From: Pseudomonas sp. CAN1
GTDB lineage: Bacteria > Pseudomonadota > Gammaproteobacteria > Pseudomonadales > Pseudomonadaceae
DNA length: 64,000 bases
Reading direction: 5' to 3'
Assembly (NCBI RefSeq): GCF_030462585.1
Contig: NZ_JASMRU010000001.1
Location: 293,485 to 357,484 of the forward strand
The position numbers and the translations under genes are program-made. Position 1 is the first letter of the stretch. Each line of letters begins with the position of its first letter. Below the pieces are notes generated by a model. The model was not told the DNA's origin, ran no database searches, and saw only the letters and a list, made by a program, of their open reading frames with translations. This document shows, piece after piece, positions 36,704-45,333 of the stretch.

Positions 36704-37660
36704 TCAGCGGCGCGAGGCGATGGAGTCGGCCAGCACGCAGAGCAGCTCGAACATCATGGTCGCACCGACCAGCGCGGTCGCCCCGCCCTGGTCGAACGGC
36801 GGCGAAACTTCCACGACGTCGGCGCCGATCAGGTTCAGCCCCTGCAGGCCACGGACCATGTGCTGCGCCTCCAGCGTGGTCATGCCGCCGATCTCCGGCG
36901 TGCCGGTGCCGGGCGCGTAAGCCGGGTCGAGCACGTCGACGTCGAAGGTGACGTAGGTCGGCCCCTGCCCGACCACCCGGCGAACCTCGGCCAGCGTGGC
37001 CTCCACGCCCAGGTCGGCGAACTCCTCCATGTGGATCACGCGGATGCCCTGCTCAAGAGCGAAGGCTTCGTCGTCGGCGTCATAGATCGACCCACGGATG
37101 CCAATCTGCACGGTGCGCTTCGGGTCCAGCAGGCCCTCCTCGATGGCGCGGCGGAACGGCGTGCCGTGCGTATAGGGGTTGTCACCGAAGTAGCGGTCGT
37201 TGGTGTCGGAATGCGCATCGAAATGCACCATGCCGATGGGCCGCTCGGCGGCCAGCGCACGGAAGATCGGCAGGGTGACCAGGTGATCGCCGCCCACCGA
37301 CAGCGGCACCGTGCCGGCGGCGTGGATGCGTCGGTAGAAGCCTTCGATCTGCTTGAGCGAGTCGAGCAGGTCGATGGGGTTTACCGGGGCGTCGCCAATA
37401 TCGCCGATGCGCAGCAGATCGTAGGGTGCAATGTGGCTGACATGGTGCACCTTGCGCATCAGGCTCGACTGATTGCGCACCTCGCGCGGGCCGTGGCGGG
37501 CGCCGGCGCGGTTGGTGGTGCCGCCGTCCCAGGGCACGCCGAGCAGGGCGATGTCCAGTTGCGCCGGGTCCTCGAAGATCGGCAGGCGCATGAAGCTGGG
37601 GATGCCGGCGAAACGCGGGATCTGCGCGGCGTCCAGGGGTTGCGGGAAATCATGGGGCAT
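36704..37660 (-). CDS. gpuA: 3-guanidinopropionase (agmatinase/arginase family)
   Basis: A 318-residue ureohydrolase, the same length as P. aeruginosa GpuA and closely similar along its length (DAAQIPRFAGIPSFMRLP, GVPWDGGTTNRAGARHGPRE). Binuclear manganese ligands are His126, Asp148, His150, Asp152, Asp240 and Asp242 (GGDHL, HFDAHSDTND, FDVDVLDPAYAPGTGTPE). It cleaves 3-guanidinopropionate to beta-alanine and urea. Guanidinobutyrase GbuA is the nearest alternative; the transporter and LysR neighbours favour GpuA. Confidence 0.85.
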   Translation of the reverse strand: MPHDFPQPLDAAQIPRFAGIPSFMRLPIFEDPAQLDIALLGVPWDGGTTNRAGARHGPREVRNQSSLMRKVHHVSHIAPYDLLRIGDIGDAPVNPIDLLDSLKQIEGFYRRIHAAGTVPLSVGGDHLVTLPIFRALAAERPIGMVHFDAHSDTNDRYFGDNPYTHGTPFRRAIEEGLLDPKRTVQIGIRGSIYDADDEAFALEQGIRVIHMEEFADLGVEATLAEVRRVVGQGPTYVTFDVDVLDPAYAPGTGTPEIGGMTTLEAQHMVRGLQGLNLIGADVVEVSPPFDQGGATALVGATMMFELLCVLADSIASRR

Positions 37661-37685
37661 GGGGCGTCTCCTGTCTTGAGAGGGT

Positions 37686-39071
37686 TCAGTCGACCTGCGC
37701 CTGCAGGCTGGCGGCAGGCGCGCCGGCGAGGCTGACCACCACGAAGGTGACCAGGCTGGCGAGCAGGCCGTAGGCGATGGGGGTATTGGCGAGCACGCCG
37801 TCGATGGCCATGAAGGCGACCACCACCAGGCAGCCGACCACGATGCTGGCCATCGCCCCGCGGGCGGAAGCGCGGCGCCACAGCAGGGCGCCGAGGATCG
37901 GCACCAGCAGGCCGCCGACCAGCAGGTTGTAGGCGATGCTCAGGGCACCGATGACGTCGTTCACCAGGCACGCCAGGGCCAGCATCACCACGCCCATCAG
38001 CAGGGTGAACAGGCGGCTTTCGCGCAGGCCGTTGGGCGCACCGGGGCGCAGGAAGCGCGCGTAGATGTCTTCCTGGAACACCGTGGCCGCCGCCAGCAGG
38101 CAACCGGACGCGGTGGACATGATGGCCGACAGCGCCGCTGCCACCACCAGGCCGCGCAGGCCGGGCTGGAGCACCTGCCGGGTAATTTCCGCATAGGCGT
38201 TTTCCGGCACCGCCAGGTTGGGCAGCAGCACATGGGCAGCGGCGCCGATCAGCGCGCAGGCCAGGCCATAGAGCATGCAGTAGACACCCGCCCCGAGGCC
38301 GGCATAGCGCACCACCTTCTCGCTGCGCGCGGTGAACACGCGTTGCCAGATGTCCTGGCCGATCAGCGCGCCGAAGAAGTACAGCAGGAAGTAGGTGAGG
38401 ATGGTGTCCAGGCCGATATGGCCGAGGTCGAAGAAGCCAGCCGGCAGCACTTCCTGCATGCGCGACAGGCCGCCCGCCTCGTGGATCGACATCGGCAGCA
38501 GCACGGCGAAGATGCCAAGGGTCTTGATCACGAACTGGATGATGTCGGTGAGGGTCAGCGACCACATGCCGCCGATCACCGAATAGACGATGACGATGCC
38601 GCCGCCGCAGAGGATCGCCGGGATGCGCGGAATCTCGAAGACCACTTCGGTCACCGAGCCGATGGCGATGGTCGCGGTGACTGCCACCATCAGGTCGTAG
38701 GCGACCATCACGATGCCGCCGATCAGCCGCGAGGAGGCCTGGTAGCGCTGCTCGAGTATCTGCGTGACGGTGTAGACCTTCAGCCGGGCGATCTGCCGCG
38801 AGAACACCAGGCTGAGGACGATGATCCCCAGGCCGAGCATGAACACCAGCCACAGGCCGGACAGCCCGTAGAGGTAGCCCAGCTTCACCGTGCCGATGGT
38901 GGATGCGCCACCGAGCACCACGGCAGCCATGGTGCCCAGGTAAAGGCCGGGACCGAGGCGGCGTCCGGCCACGAGGAAGTCGTTCTGGTTGCGCGCCTTG
39001 CGCATTCCGTACCAGCCCAGGGCAAGCATGCCCAGGGCGTAGACCAGCATGATCAGGTAATCGAGCAGCAT
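37686..39071 (-). CDS. gpuP: Sodium:solute symporter, probable guanidinopropionate transporter
   Basis: A 461-residue SSS-family symporter with 12 to 13 hydrophobic spans, including FLVAGRRLGPGLYLGTMAAV and the sodium-site-bearing helices. The frame is open to 39170, but the ATG at 39071 gives the family start MLLDYLIMLVYALGML. It precedes gpuA by 25 bases, so gpuP-gpuA-gpuR form an operon for uptake and breakdown of 3-guanidinopropionate. Confidence 0.85.
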   Translation of the reverse strand: MLLDYLIMLVYALGMLALGWYGMRKARNQNDFLVAGRRLGPGLYLGTMAAVVLGGASTIGTVKLGYLYGLSGLWLVFMLGLGIIVLSLVFSRQIARLKVYTVTQILEQRYQASSRLIGGIVMVAYDLMVAVTATIAIGSVTEVVFEIPRIPAILCGGGIVIVYSVIGGMWSLTLTDIIQFVIKTLGIFAVLLPMSIHEAGGLSRMQEVLPAGFFDLGHIGLDTILTYFLLYFFGALIGQDIWQRVFTARSEKVVRYAGLGAGVYCMLYGLACALIGAAAHVLLPNLAVPENAYAEITRQVLQPGLRGLVVAAALSAIMSTASGCLLAAATVFQEDIYARFLRPGAPNGLRESRLFTLLMGVVMLALACLVNDVIGALSIAYNLLVGGLLVPILGALLWRRASARGAMASIVVGCLVVVAFMAIDGVLANTPIAYGLLASLVTFVVVSLAGAPAASLQAQVD

Positions 39072-39263
39072 GGCGGGGGGCTCCTGTTGTTGTTGTGTGG
39101 GATTCAGGCCTTCGCCCCGCCAGCCTGATGGCCCTTGCCCTGCCGGCAAATTCCCGAAGCCGGAAGCCAACTTTCGCCGCCGCGAAAGTAGCCTTGCAGC
39201 CCGCGCCAGCCGGGCTCTGCCGCCCTCCTCAGGAAAAACTTCTGCCTCCCCAAGTGCTTGATT

Positions 39264-39300
39264 CGTATACGTATGTTATCGTTGTAAACACTGTATACAG
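39264..39300. promoter_or_regulatory. Palindromic operators upstream of the toxin-antitoxin pair
   Basis: CGTATACG at 39264-39271 and CTGTATACAG at 39291-39300 are perfect palindromes in an AT-rich stretch before the antitoxin. RHH antitoxins usually repress their own promoter by binding such sites. The region also precedes the divergent gpuP gene. Confidence 0.55.
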
Positions 39301-39322
39301 CGTAAACGGAGCTGTGCAAAAA

Positions 39323-39550
39323 GTGACCACCGTTGTCTCGTTCCGCGCCGATGACGCCCTTGTGGCGGCGCTGGACCAACTGGCCCGCGCCACCCACCGG
39401 GACCGCCCGTATCACCTGCGGCAGGCCCTGGCGCAGTACCTGGAGCGCCAGAGCTGGCACGTGGCGGCCATCGATGAAGGGGTGGCGGACGCCGATGCCG
39501 GCCACCTGCTGGAGCACGCCGTGATCGAAGCCAAGTGGGGCCTGGCATGA
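39323..39550 (+). CDS. Ribbon-helix-helix (CopG/ParD-like) antitoxin
   Basis: A 75-residue protein beginning MTTVVSFRADDALVAALDQL, a ribbon-helix-helix DNA-binding motif, followed by a helical tail that would wrap the toxin. A GTG at 39314 is only two bases from GGAG (39308-39311), whereas the GTG at 39323 is well spaced, so the latter was chosen; the open frame continues far upstream without homology. Its stop overlaps the toxin start. Confidence 0.8.
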   Translation: MTTVVSFRADDALVAALDQLARATHRDRPYHLRQALAQYLERQSWHVAAIDEGVADADAGHLLEHAVIEAKWGLA

Positions 39551-39828
39551 GCCTGCAGTGGACACACAAGGCCGCCGCCGACCTGGACGCCATCTACGAC
39601 CACTACGTCGTGCTGATCGGCCCGGAGAAGGCGCTGCGAGCTATCCAGGACATCGTCGAGCAGGTCAGCCCGCTGGTGAACCTGGAGCAAAGCAGTAGCG
39701 GCGTGCCCAGCGAGGTGCCCGGGGTGCGCGAATTGCCGGTGGAGCGCTGGCCCTACCAGGCCGCTTTCCGGGTAAAGGGGCGTTCTGTACAGATTTTGCG
39801 CATCGACCGTGTGGATAACTCGGGGTAA
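39547..39828 (+). CDS. RelE/ParE family toxin
   Basis: A 93-residue protein with the ParE pattern: LQWTHKAAADLDAIYDHYV at the N-terminus, VPGVRELPVERWPYQAAFRV and the strand ending VQILRIDRV. ParE toxins inhibit gyrase and RelE toxins cleave mRNA; the sequence does not decide between them. The ATG at 39547 overlaps the antitoxin stop as ATGA, the usual coupling of these pairs. Confidence 0.85.
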   Translation: MSLQWTHKAAADLDAIYDHYVVLIGPEKALRAIQDIVEQVSPLVNLEQSSSGVPSEVPGVRELPVERWPYQAAFRVKGRSVQILRIDRVDNSG

Positions 39829-40013
39829 AAGTGGCCACACGGTTACAAGATGTTTCAAAGTATTGACTTTGACGATTGATCAAAAAGCGATCAAAAGATC
39901 AGACTTATTTCCTTTGGTCATTTAGGCTTCAACTGAATTTCTTCGGGTTATTTATGACTGCCCGCTGCTAATCAGTCATATTTTCTCGGCGACGCCTGCC
40001 TTTTTTCAGGCAA

Positions 40014-40044
40014 CAAAAAACCCGGCCTTGGCCGGGTTTTTTCG
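40014..40044. terminator. Bidirectional terminator
   Basis: AAAAAACCCGGCC-TT-GGCCGGGTTTTTT: perfect GC stem with A-tract on one side and T-tract on the other. It would end the minus-strand DUF2218 gene and anything coming from the toxin-antitoxin pair. The AT-rich 185 bases before it hold no recognised gene. Confidence 0.92.
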
Positions 40045-40070
40045 TTCTTGCGCCTATTTCGTCGGCGATT

Positions 40071-40358
40071 TCAGGCAGCTTGCCAGTTCACCGGCAGCTG
40101 GCCTTCTTTCCAGGCAAAACGGTCGAGGTGGCTGACCACCACGTTCTGCAGGCGCTCAAGGCCTTCCGCATCGGCGGATTCGGCTTCCAGTTGCAGCGCT
40201 TCGGCGGTCGCCAGCAGGCGGCAGGTGCCGAAGTCGAAGGTCAGCACGCCGCGCTCTTCGGTCAGCTCGACCGGCAGCTTGTGGGCGAAGTGGTTGCACA
40301 GGCGCTTGAGGTAGCGCGCGGCTTCGGGGGTAGGGACGGTGGCATGGCTCGCAGGCAT
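40071..40358 (-). CDS. DUF2218 family protein
   Basis: A 95-residue cytoplasmic protein with the DUF2218 pattern ARYLKRLCNHFAHKLPVEL, GTCRL and the end VVSHLDRFAWKE. The function of the family is unknown, although members are often near siderophore or iron genes. The frame opens at 40436, but the ATG at 40358 with an upstream GAGAAGAGA gives the family N-terminus. Divergent from a LysR regulator that may control it. Confidence 0.82.
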   Translation of the reverse strand: MPASHATVPTPEAARYLKRLCNHFAHKLPVELTEERGVLTFDFGTCRLLATAEALQLEAESADAEGLERLQNVVVSHLDRFAWKEGQLPVNWQAA

Positions 40359-40455
40359 CTTTTCTCTTCTCCATTTTGGGAGATGACATCCTAGGCGCCG
40401 GCAATCAAGGGAAAAACCCGCTATTTTGCCTTTCACTCTTTAGCGGAGCTTCACA

Positions 40456-41373
40456 ATGGACAATCTTCGCGGCATGGCGGTGTTCGCCACCGTGGTCGCC
40501 CGCGGCTCCATGGCCGCCGCGGCCGAGGCTCTGGGCATGACCCCTTCGGCGGTGAGCCAGCAGATCCGCAAACTCGAAGCCCACGCCCAGGTCACGCTGC
40601 TGCACCGCACCACCCGCAAGCTGACGCTGACCGAGGCCGGCGAGGCGTTCTACCGCAGCTGCGCGCAGATGCTGGCCATCGCCGAGGAAGCCGAGCAGCG
40701 CCTGGGCGAATGGCGCGAGGCGCCGGTGGGCGAACTGCGCCTGGCGGCGCCCGTGGGCTTCTCCGGCAAGCTGATCACCGAGGCGTTGCGCCCGCTGCTG
40801 GAGAACCACCGCCAGCTGCGTTTGCAGCTGTTCTTCCACGACGAGCAGATCGATCTGATCGAGCAGCGCATCGACCTCGCCATCCGCGTCGGCAGCCTCA
40901 CCGACTCCAGCCTGGTGGCACGCCACCTGGCCGAGTGGAACAACATCATCTGCGCCGCGCCGGCCTACCTGCGGCGCCTGGCTGCCATCGACCATCCGCA
41001 GCAGTTGCAGGGCGTCGACTGGCTGGCGCTGAACACCGTGGCGCATCAGGGCTACCTGAGCTTCAGCGGGCCGGGCGGGGAGAGCTGCAAGCTGCGCCTG
41101 GAGGCGCGGGTCGCGGCCAACAGCATGATCGCCCTGCGCCAGTTCACCCTCGACGGGCTCGGTGTGTCCTGCCAGCCGGAGCCGGAAGTGCGCGAGGCGC
41201 TGGAGGAGGGCAGGCTGGTACGCCTGCTGCCGGAGTGGTCGCTACCGCCATTCGGCATCTACGCCGTGACTCCGCGCCGCGATGCCCAACCAGCCAAGGT
41301 CAAGGTCGCCATTGAGGCGCTGCGCCGGCATCTGGGTGGCTCGACCACCCTGCGCTTCCACGCGCCGGTCTGA
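40456..41373 (+). CDS. LysR family transcriptional regulator
   Basis: A 305-residue LysR protein with an N-terminal winged helix (GMAVFATVVARGSMAAAAEALGMTPSAVSQQIRKLE) of the AaeR/DsdC-like group and a substrate domain. 97 bases separate it from the divergent DUF2218 gene, the usual layout of a LysR regulator and its target. Effector unknown. Confidence 0.88.
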   Translation: MDNLRGMAVFATVVARGSMAAAAEALGMTPSAVSQQIRKLEAHAQVTLLHRTTRKLTLTEAGEAFYRSCAQMLAIAEEAEQRLGEWREAPVGELRLAAPVGFSGKLITEALRPLLENHRQLRLQLFFHDEQIDLIEQRIDLAIRVGSLTDSSLVARHLAEWNNIICAAPAYLRRLAAIDHPQQLQGVDWLALNTVAHQGYLSFSGPGGESCKLRLEARVAANSMIALRQFTLDGLGVSCQPEPEVREALEEGRLVRLLPEWSLPPFGIYAVTPRRDAQPAKVKVAIEALRRHLGGSTTLRFHAPV

Positions 41374-41416
41374 GGCGCGCTACCATGGCCATCTTGATGA
41401 TCGGAGTGAACACGAC

Positions 41417-41872
41417 ATGGCCCTGAACTGGACCTGCAAGCACCACCGCGACCTGACCAAGGAAGAGCTCTACGCCATCCTGCAGCTGCGCACCGAAGTC
41501 TTCGTGGTGGAGCAGAAATGCCCCTACCAGGAAGTCGATGGCCTCGACCTGCTCGGCGATACCTGTCACCTGACGGTGGCGGAGGAGGGCAGGCTGCTCG
41601 GCTACCTGCGCCTGCTCGACCCGCAGCACCACGACGGCGACGTGGTCATCGGCCGCGTGGTGATCGCCCCGCAGGGCCGCGGTACCGGTCTGGGCCATCA
41701 GTTGATGGAGCAGGCGCTGCAAGCCATCGCCCAGCGCTGGCCGGGCCTGCCGGTGTATCTCTCGGCCCAGGCGCACCTGCAGGGTTACTACGGCCGCTAC
41801 GGCTTCACGCCGGTGACCGAGGTCTACCTGGAAGACGACATCCCGCACATCGGCATGCGCCGCGACGCCTGA
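41417..41872 (+). CDS. elaA: GNAT acetyltransferase ElaA
   Basis: A 151-residue GNAT protein matching ElaA: LYAILQLRTEVFVVEQKCPYQEVDGLD at the N-terminus and acetyl-CoA binding motif VIAPQGRGTGLGHQLM. The open frame starts further upstream inside the LysR gene, but the ATG at 41417 gives the family start. Substrate unknown. It ends two bases before a convergent AraC gene. Confidence 0.9.
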   Translation: MALNWTCKHHRDLTKEELYAILQLRTEVFVVEQKCPYQEVDGLDLLGDTCHLTVAEEGRLLGYLRLLDPQHHDGDVVIGRVVIAPQGRGTGLGHQLMEQALQAIAQRWPGLPVYLSAQAHLQGYYGRYGFTPVTEVYLEDDIPHIGMRRDA

Positions 41873-41873
41873 G

Positions 41874-42902
41874 TCAGCGCGGCTGGCTCTCGCGCCAGGC
41901 GCCAGGGCTGCTGCCGTACCAGCGGCCGAAGGCGCGGGAGAAGCTCTGCAGGTCGCCGTAGCCCAGCTGGTCGGTGATCTGCGCCAGCGACAACGCCGAC
42001 TCCCCCAGCAGGTCCAGCGCCCGGTAGCGGCGCTGTTCATCCAGCAGTTCGCTGTAGCGCCAGCCGTGGCTGAGCAGCCGCCGCGCCGCCGTGCGTTCGG
42101 TGAGGTGGCGCGCCTCGCAGAAGGACTGGAAGCTTGCGCCCTGAGGCAGCTCGCGGGCGATGTAATCGGCGGCTTCGTCCAGCAGGGTGCTCTGCGTCTG
42201 GCTGCGAGCCTGGTCCAGCAGGGTGACCAGGATGCCTTCCAGCTCCGCGTTGGCCGGCGCCAGTGGGCGGCGGAACAGCTCAGGCGCCAGGTGCAGCACG
42301 ATCTCCCCGGCACCCCAGCGCAGCGGTACGCGCAGCGCCTGTTCGTAGACTTGCGAATCAACCGGCGCACTTCCGGGCAGGTCGATACCAAGCAAGGGGT
42401 CCGTGCCGATCCCGCTGGCCAGCAGCTTGCGCCGCAGCAGACTGCAGATGCCCACCACGGTGTACTCGCGGCTCTGTCGACCCGAGAGCAGTGCGCCCTG
42501 TTCCGGCAGCGCCAGCGCAACCGCATCGCCCTCCACGCGCAGCTCGGCGCGCAGCGAGCCGTTGAAGTAGGGGAAGTATTCGCAGAAGTAGGCGCAGGCG
42601 CTTTCCAGGGTTGGCGCCACGTCGAACAGGTAGGTCAGCCCGTTGGTCAGGGTCGAGGCAAAGCGCCGGCCCGCCAGCAGGCCGATGGTCGCATCGCCGC
42701 TGGCCTGTTCGGCCAGGTCCCAGAAGCGCCGGGAGAGGAACAGCGGCACCCGCACCAGCGGCGTACGCAGCTCCAGCAGTGTGCGGCGGAAGCAGGCTTC
42801 CAGCTCGGTGCCGGCGATACCGCGCGACAACAGCTCTTCCATGGCCGGCAACAGGGTCGGCGCATAGAAGGCGTTGGACGGAGCGACGGGGCGTGGGCTC
42901 AT
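41874..42902 (-). CDS. AraC family regulator (OruR-like)
   Basis: A 342-residue AraC protein with the arabinose-binding-like domain of the OruR/FeaR type at the N-terminus and a C-terminal double helix-turn-helix (LSLAQITDQLGYGDLQSFSRAFGRWYGSSPGAWR). Adjacent to and in the same direction as the following epoxide-hydrolase-like gene, which lies upstream at 66 bases. It may control that gene. Confidence 0.88.
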   Translation of the reverse strand: MSPRPVAPSNAFYAPTLLPAMEELLSRGIAGTELEACFRRTLLELRTPLVRVPLFLSRRFWDLAEQASGDATIGLLAGRRFASTLTNGLTYLFDVAPTLESACAYFCEYFPYFNGSLRAELRVEGDAVALALPEQGALLSGRQSREYTVVGICSLLRRKLLASGIGTDPLLGIDLPGSAPVDSQVYEQALRVPLRWGAGEIVLHLAPELFRRPLAPANAELEGILVTLLDQARSQTQSTLLDEAADYIARELPQGASFQSFCEARHLTERTAARRLLSHGWRYSELLDEQRRYRALDLLGESALSLAQITDQLGYGDLQSFSRAFGRWYGSSPGAWRESQPR

Positions 42903-42967
42903 GGCGCGCGGCTCGGCAGGGCTGGCCGAGCGACCTTACGCATTGCCCGGCGAGCCCACAAGCCGGG

Positions 42968-43918
42968 TCAGGCCGGGTAGTGGCGGCCGAGGAAGTCCAG
43001 CAGCAGGGCGTTGACCCGCTGCGGCTGTTGGCTCTGGATCCAGTGGCCGCAATTCTCCAGCACGTGTTGCTCCAGGTTCGGCACGTGTTCGGGCATGCGC
43101 TGCACGGTGTAGGCCTCGAAGCGCCCGACCGGGTCGCGGTCGCCGATCAGGAACAGCGTCGGCTGCTCGACCTTGCGCCCGGCCAGCGGCTCGGTACGCT
43201 GCCAGCTGCGCTCGAAGTTGCGATACCAGTTCAGCGCGCCGTGGAAGCCGCGCCCCTCGAAGGTCCGCACGTAGTGCTGGAAGTCTTCGGCGCTGCACCA
43301 GTCCGGCAGCTCCGGCGGCGCCGCGAGGTCGTCGAACAGGCGACTGTCGGGGGATTTCTCCGGGGCCAGGCGCACGTTGTCGCCGAGGAAGTGGCGCAGG
43401 GTCATGGCGACGTCGGCATCCAGCTCGGCCTCGGCGTGGCCGGGCTGCTGGAAATAGAGCATGTAGAAGAACTTGTCGGCGAACACCTCGCGCATGATCT
43501 CCACCGGTGGGCGGCGTGCGCGACCGGCGAAGGGCACCGAGAGCGTCATCAGCACCTCCACGCGCTGCGGCTCCAGCAGCGCCAGGTGCCAGGCCACCGG
43601 CGCGCCCCAGTCATGACCGACCATGGCCACGCGCTGGTGGCCGAGGGCGTCCATGGCGCCCTGGATGTCCGCGCAGAGGGTCAGCACGTCGTAGGCCTCC
43701 ACCTCGGCGGGCGCGCTGCTCTGGCCGTAGCCGCGCATCTCCGCGGCGAACACGCGGTAGCCGGCGGCGGCGAGGGCGCGCATCTGGTGCTGCCAGGAAT
43801 GCCAGCATTCAGGGAAGCCATGCAGCATCCACACCGGCTTGCCATCGGCCGGGCCACAGCTGTAGACGCTGAGCTGGATGCCGTTGACCGCCAGCAGCTG
43901 GTGTTCGAACTCGTTCAT
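42968..43918 (-). CDS. Alpha/beta hydrolase, epoxide-hydrolase-like
   Basis: A 316-residue alpha/beta hydrolase with HGFPE at 33-37, nucleophile Asp103 in GHDWGA, acid Asp in IGDRDPVG and base His in NCGHWIQSQ. An Asp nucleophile with HGFPE is typical of epoxide hydrolases, with haloacetate dehalogenase as the alternative. The frame opens at 43981; the ATG at 43918 was chosen since it gives the usual short N-terminus. Confidence 0.85.
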   Translation of the reverse strand: MNEFEHQLLAVNGIQLSVYSCGPADGKPVWMLHGFPECWHSWQHQMRALAAAGYRVFAAEMRGYGQSSAPAEVEAYDVLTLCADIQGAMDALGHQRVAMVGHDWGAPVAWHLALLEPQRVEVLMTLSVPFAGRARRPPVEIMREVFADKFFYMLYFQQPGHAEAELDADVAMTLRHFLGDNVRLAPEKSPDSRLFDDLAAPPELPDWCSAEDFQHYVRTFEGRGFHGALNWYRNFERSWQRTEPLAGRKVEQPTLFLIGDRDPVGRFEAYTVQRMPEHVPNLEQHVLENCGHWIQSQQPQRVNALLLDFLGRHYPA

Positions 43919-44033
43919 GGCCCGCCCTCCGCGAATGATGTCTGCCACTATGCCAAGCCGGGCGCGCAGGCCGAAAGTCATTCACCGGGCGAATGCCGGC
44001 CGATCCCGTTCGGCGGTACGTGTTCCAGGGAGC

Positions 44034-44245
44034 GTAGGAGCGGACTCTGTCCGCGATCGGCTTCCGGCGCGATGCGGACCTATCGCGGACGGAGTCCGCT
44101 CCTACGCCCACGCCAACCGTAGGGCGCATAACCCGGCACGGGTTATCCGCCGGCTGATCGCGGTGCCTTGCCGTTCGCGAGCAAGCTCGCTCCTACGCAG
44201 AGCACAGCGGCAGAACGCCCCTGTAGGAGCGAGCTTGCTCGCGAA
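44034..44245. repeat. Two REP inverted pairs
   Basis: One pair of the GGACTCTGTCC variant at 44034-44105 and one of the GAGCTTGCTC variant at 44174-44245, each with outward GTAGGAG or inward GAGCAAGC arms. They fill the 368-base gap between the hydrolase and LysR genes; no gene is seen there. Confidence 0.82.
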
Positions 44246-44286
44246 CCTTGAATCAACGAGGGCCGGCGGCGGGTAACGTTGGCGCG

Positions 44287-45240
44287 TTACGCGCCCTGCA
44301 CAGGCTTGGGAGCCGCAGCGGGCAGCTCGCGTGGCAGGCGTTCGTCGGCGGCGAAGATGGCCTCGACCATCGCCTGCGCCGCCGGTGACAGGCCGTAGCC
44401 GGCGCGGCTGACGATGCCGTAGTGCAGGCGCAGCTCGGGGCGGTCCTGGGGGATGTCGCCGATGCTCAGCAGCGCCACTTCGCCGCGCTGCACCGGCGCA
44501 TGCAGCGCTTCCTGCGCCGCCAGGCCGACCGCGTCGGAGCGCGCGACGATGTGCAGGATCGCGGCGAACTGCGCGCACTCCACGTTCATGTGGAAATCGC
44601 GCTCGCCGATGACCTCGGCGAGCACCTTGCGCAAGGGCGGCGGGATGCGCGTACCCACCCGCGGGTAGTCGAGCAGGTCGGCCAGCTTCAGCGACTGGCG
44701 CGCCGCCAGCGGGTGGCCCGCGCGGCAGAAGAAGCGCCCCGGGCGGAACTCCATCCAGCGCACCTGGTAATCCGGGTTACCGGCGAAATCCCGGGCGTCG
44801 CCGACGAAGAACTCCACCTGGTCTTCCTTGAGCAACTGCGCCATCTGTTCCCAGTCGCCCATCAGGAAGCCGACGTCGATGGCCGGGTGCGCGCGGATGA
44901 AGTCCGCCATCGCCTCGGGCACCAGCAGCTGCGCCGGGTAGGGGCCGCAGCCGAAGCGCAGTTCGCCGGCATTCAGGCCGTTGTACTGCTCCAGTTCGTT
45001 GCGCAGCGAGCGCGTCCCGGCGAGCAGGCGGCGGGCATGCTGCAGCACCAGTTGGCCCTGGCCGGTGAGGCGGAATTCGCGGCTCTGGCGATCCACCAGT
45101 TCGCAGTCCAGGTCGCGCTCCAGGGTCTGGATGCTGCGGCTCAGCGCCGACTGGCTGAGGCCGATGGCATCGGCCGCGCGCTGGAAATTCTGGAAGTCGG
45201 CGAGGGCGGCCAGGTGGCGGAGCTGTCGGAGTTCCATCAT
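44287..45240 (-). CDS. LysR family transcriptional regulator
   Basis: A 317-residue LysR protein with winged helix LRHLAALADFQNFQRAADAIGLSQSALSRSIQTLE and a substrate domain. It is divergent from the AraC gene at 45334, 93 bases apart, so the two may share a promoter region. Target unknown; it could act on the DUF1302/DUF1329 genes or on itself. Confidence 0.87.
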   Translation of the reverse strand: MMELRQLRHLAALADFQNFQRAADAIGLSQSALSRSIQTLERDLDCELVDRQSREFRLTGQGQLVLQHARRLLAGTRSLRNELEQYNGLNAGELRFGCGPYPAQLLVPEAMADFIRAHPAIDVGFLMGDWEQMAQLLKEDQVEFFVGDARDFAGNPDYQVRWMEFRPGRFFCRAGHPLAARQSLKLADLLDYPRVGTRIPPPLRKVLAEVIGERDFHMNVECAQFAAILHIVARSDAVGLAAQEALHAPVQRGEVALLSIGDIPQDRPELRLHYGIVSRAGYGLSPAAQAMVEAIFAADERLPRELPAAAPKPVQGA

Positions 45241-45333
45241 GCATCCTGCGCATCAAAGTGTTGAGTCGAATGAATTTGATGGATAGCAGAGCGAGCTGAT
45301 CTAGTAAACCGTCCACCGAACCGGTCCGCCGCC

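Noticed and set aside
43919-44286. CRISPR-like array from repeated GTAGGAGCG units
   Set aside because: The units are palindromic REP elements in inverted pairs with irregular spacing, not direct repeats with uniform spacers.
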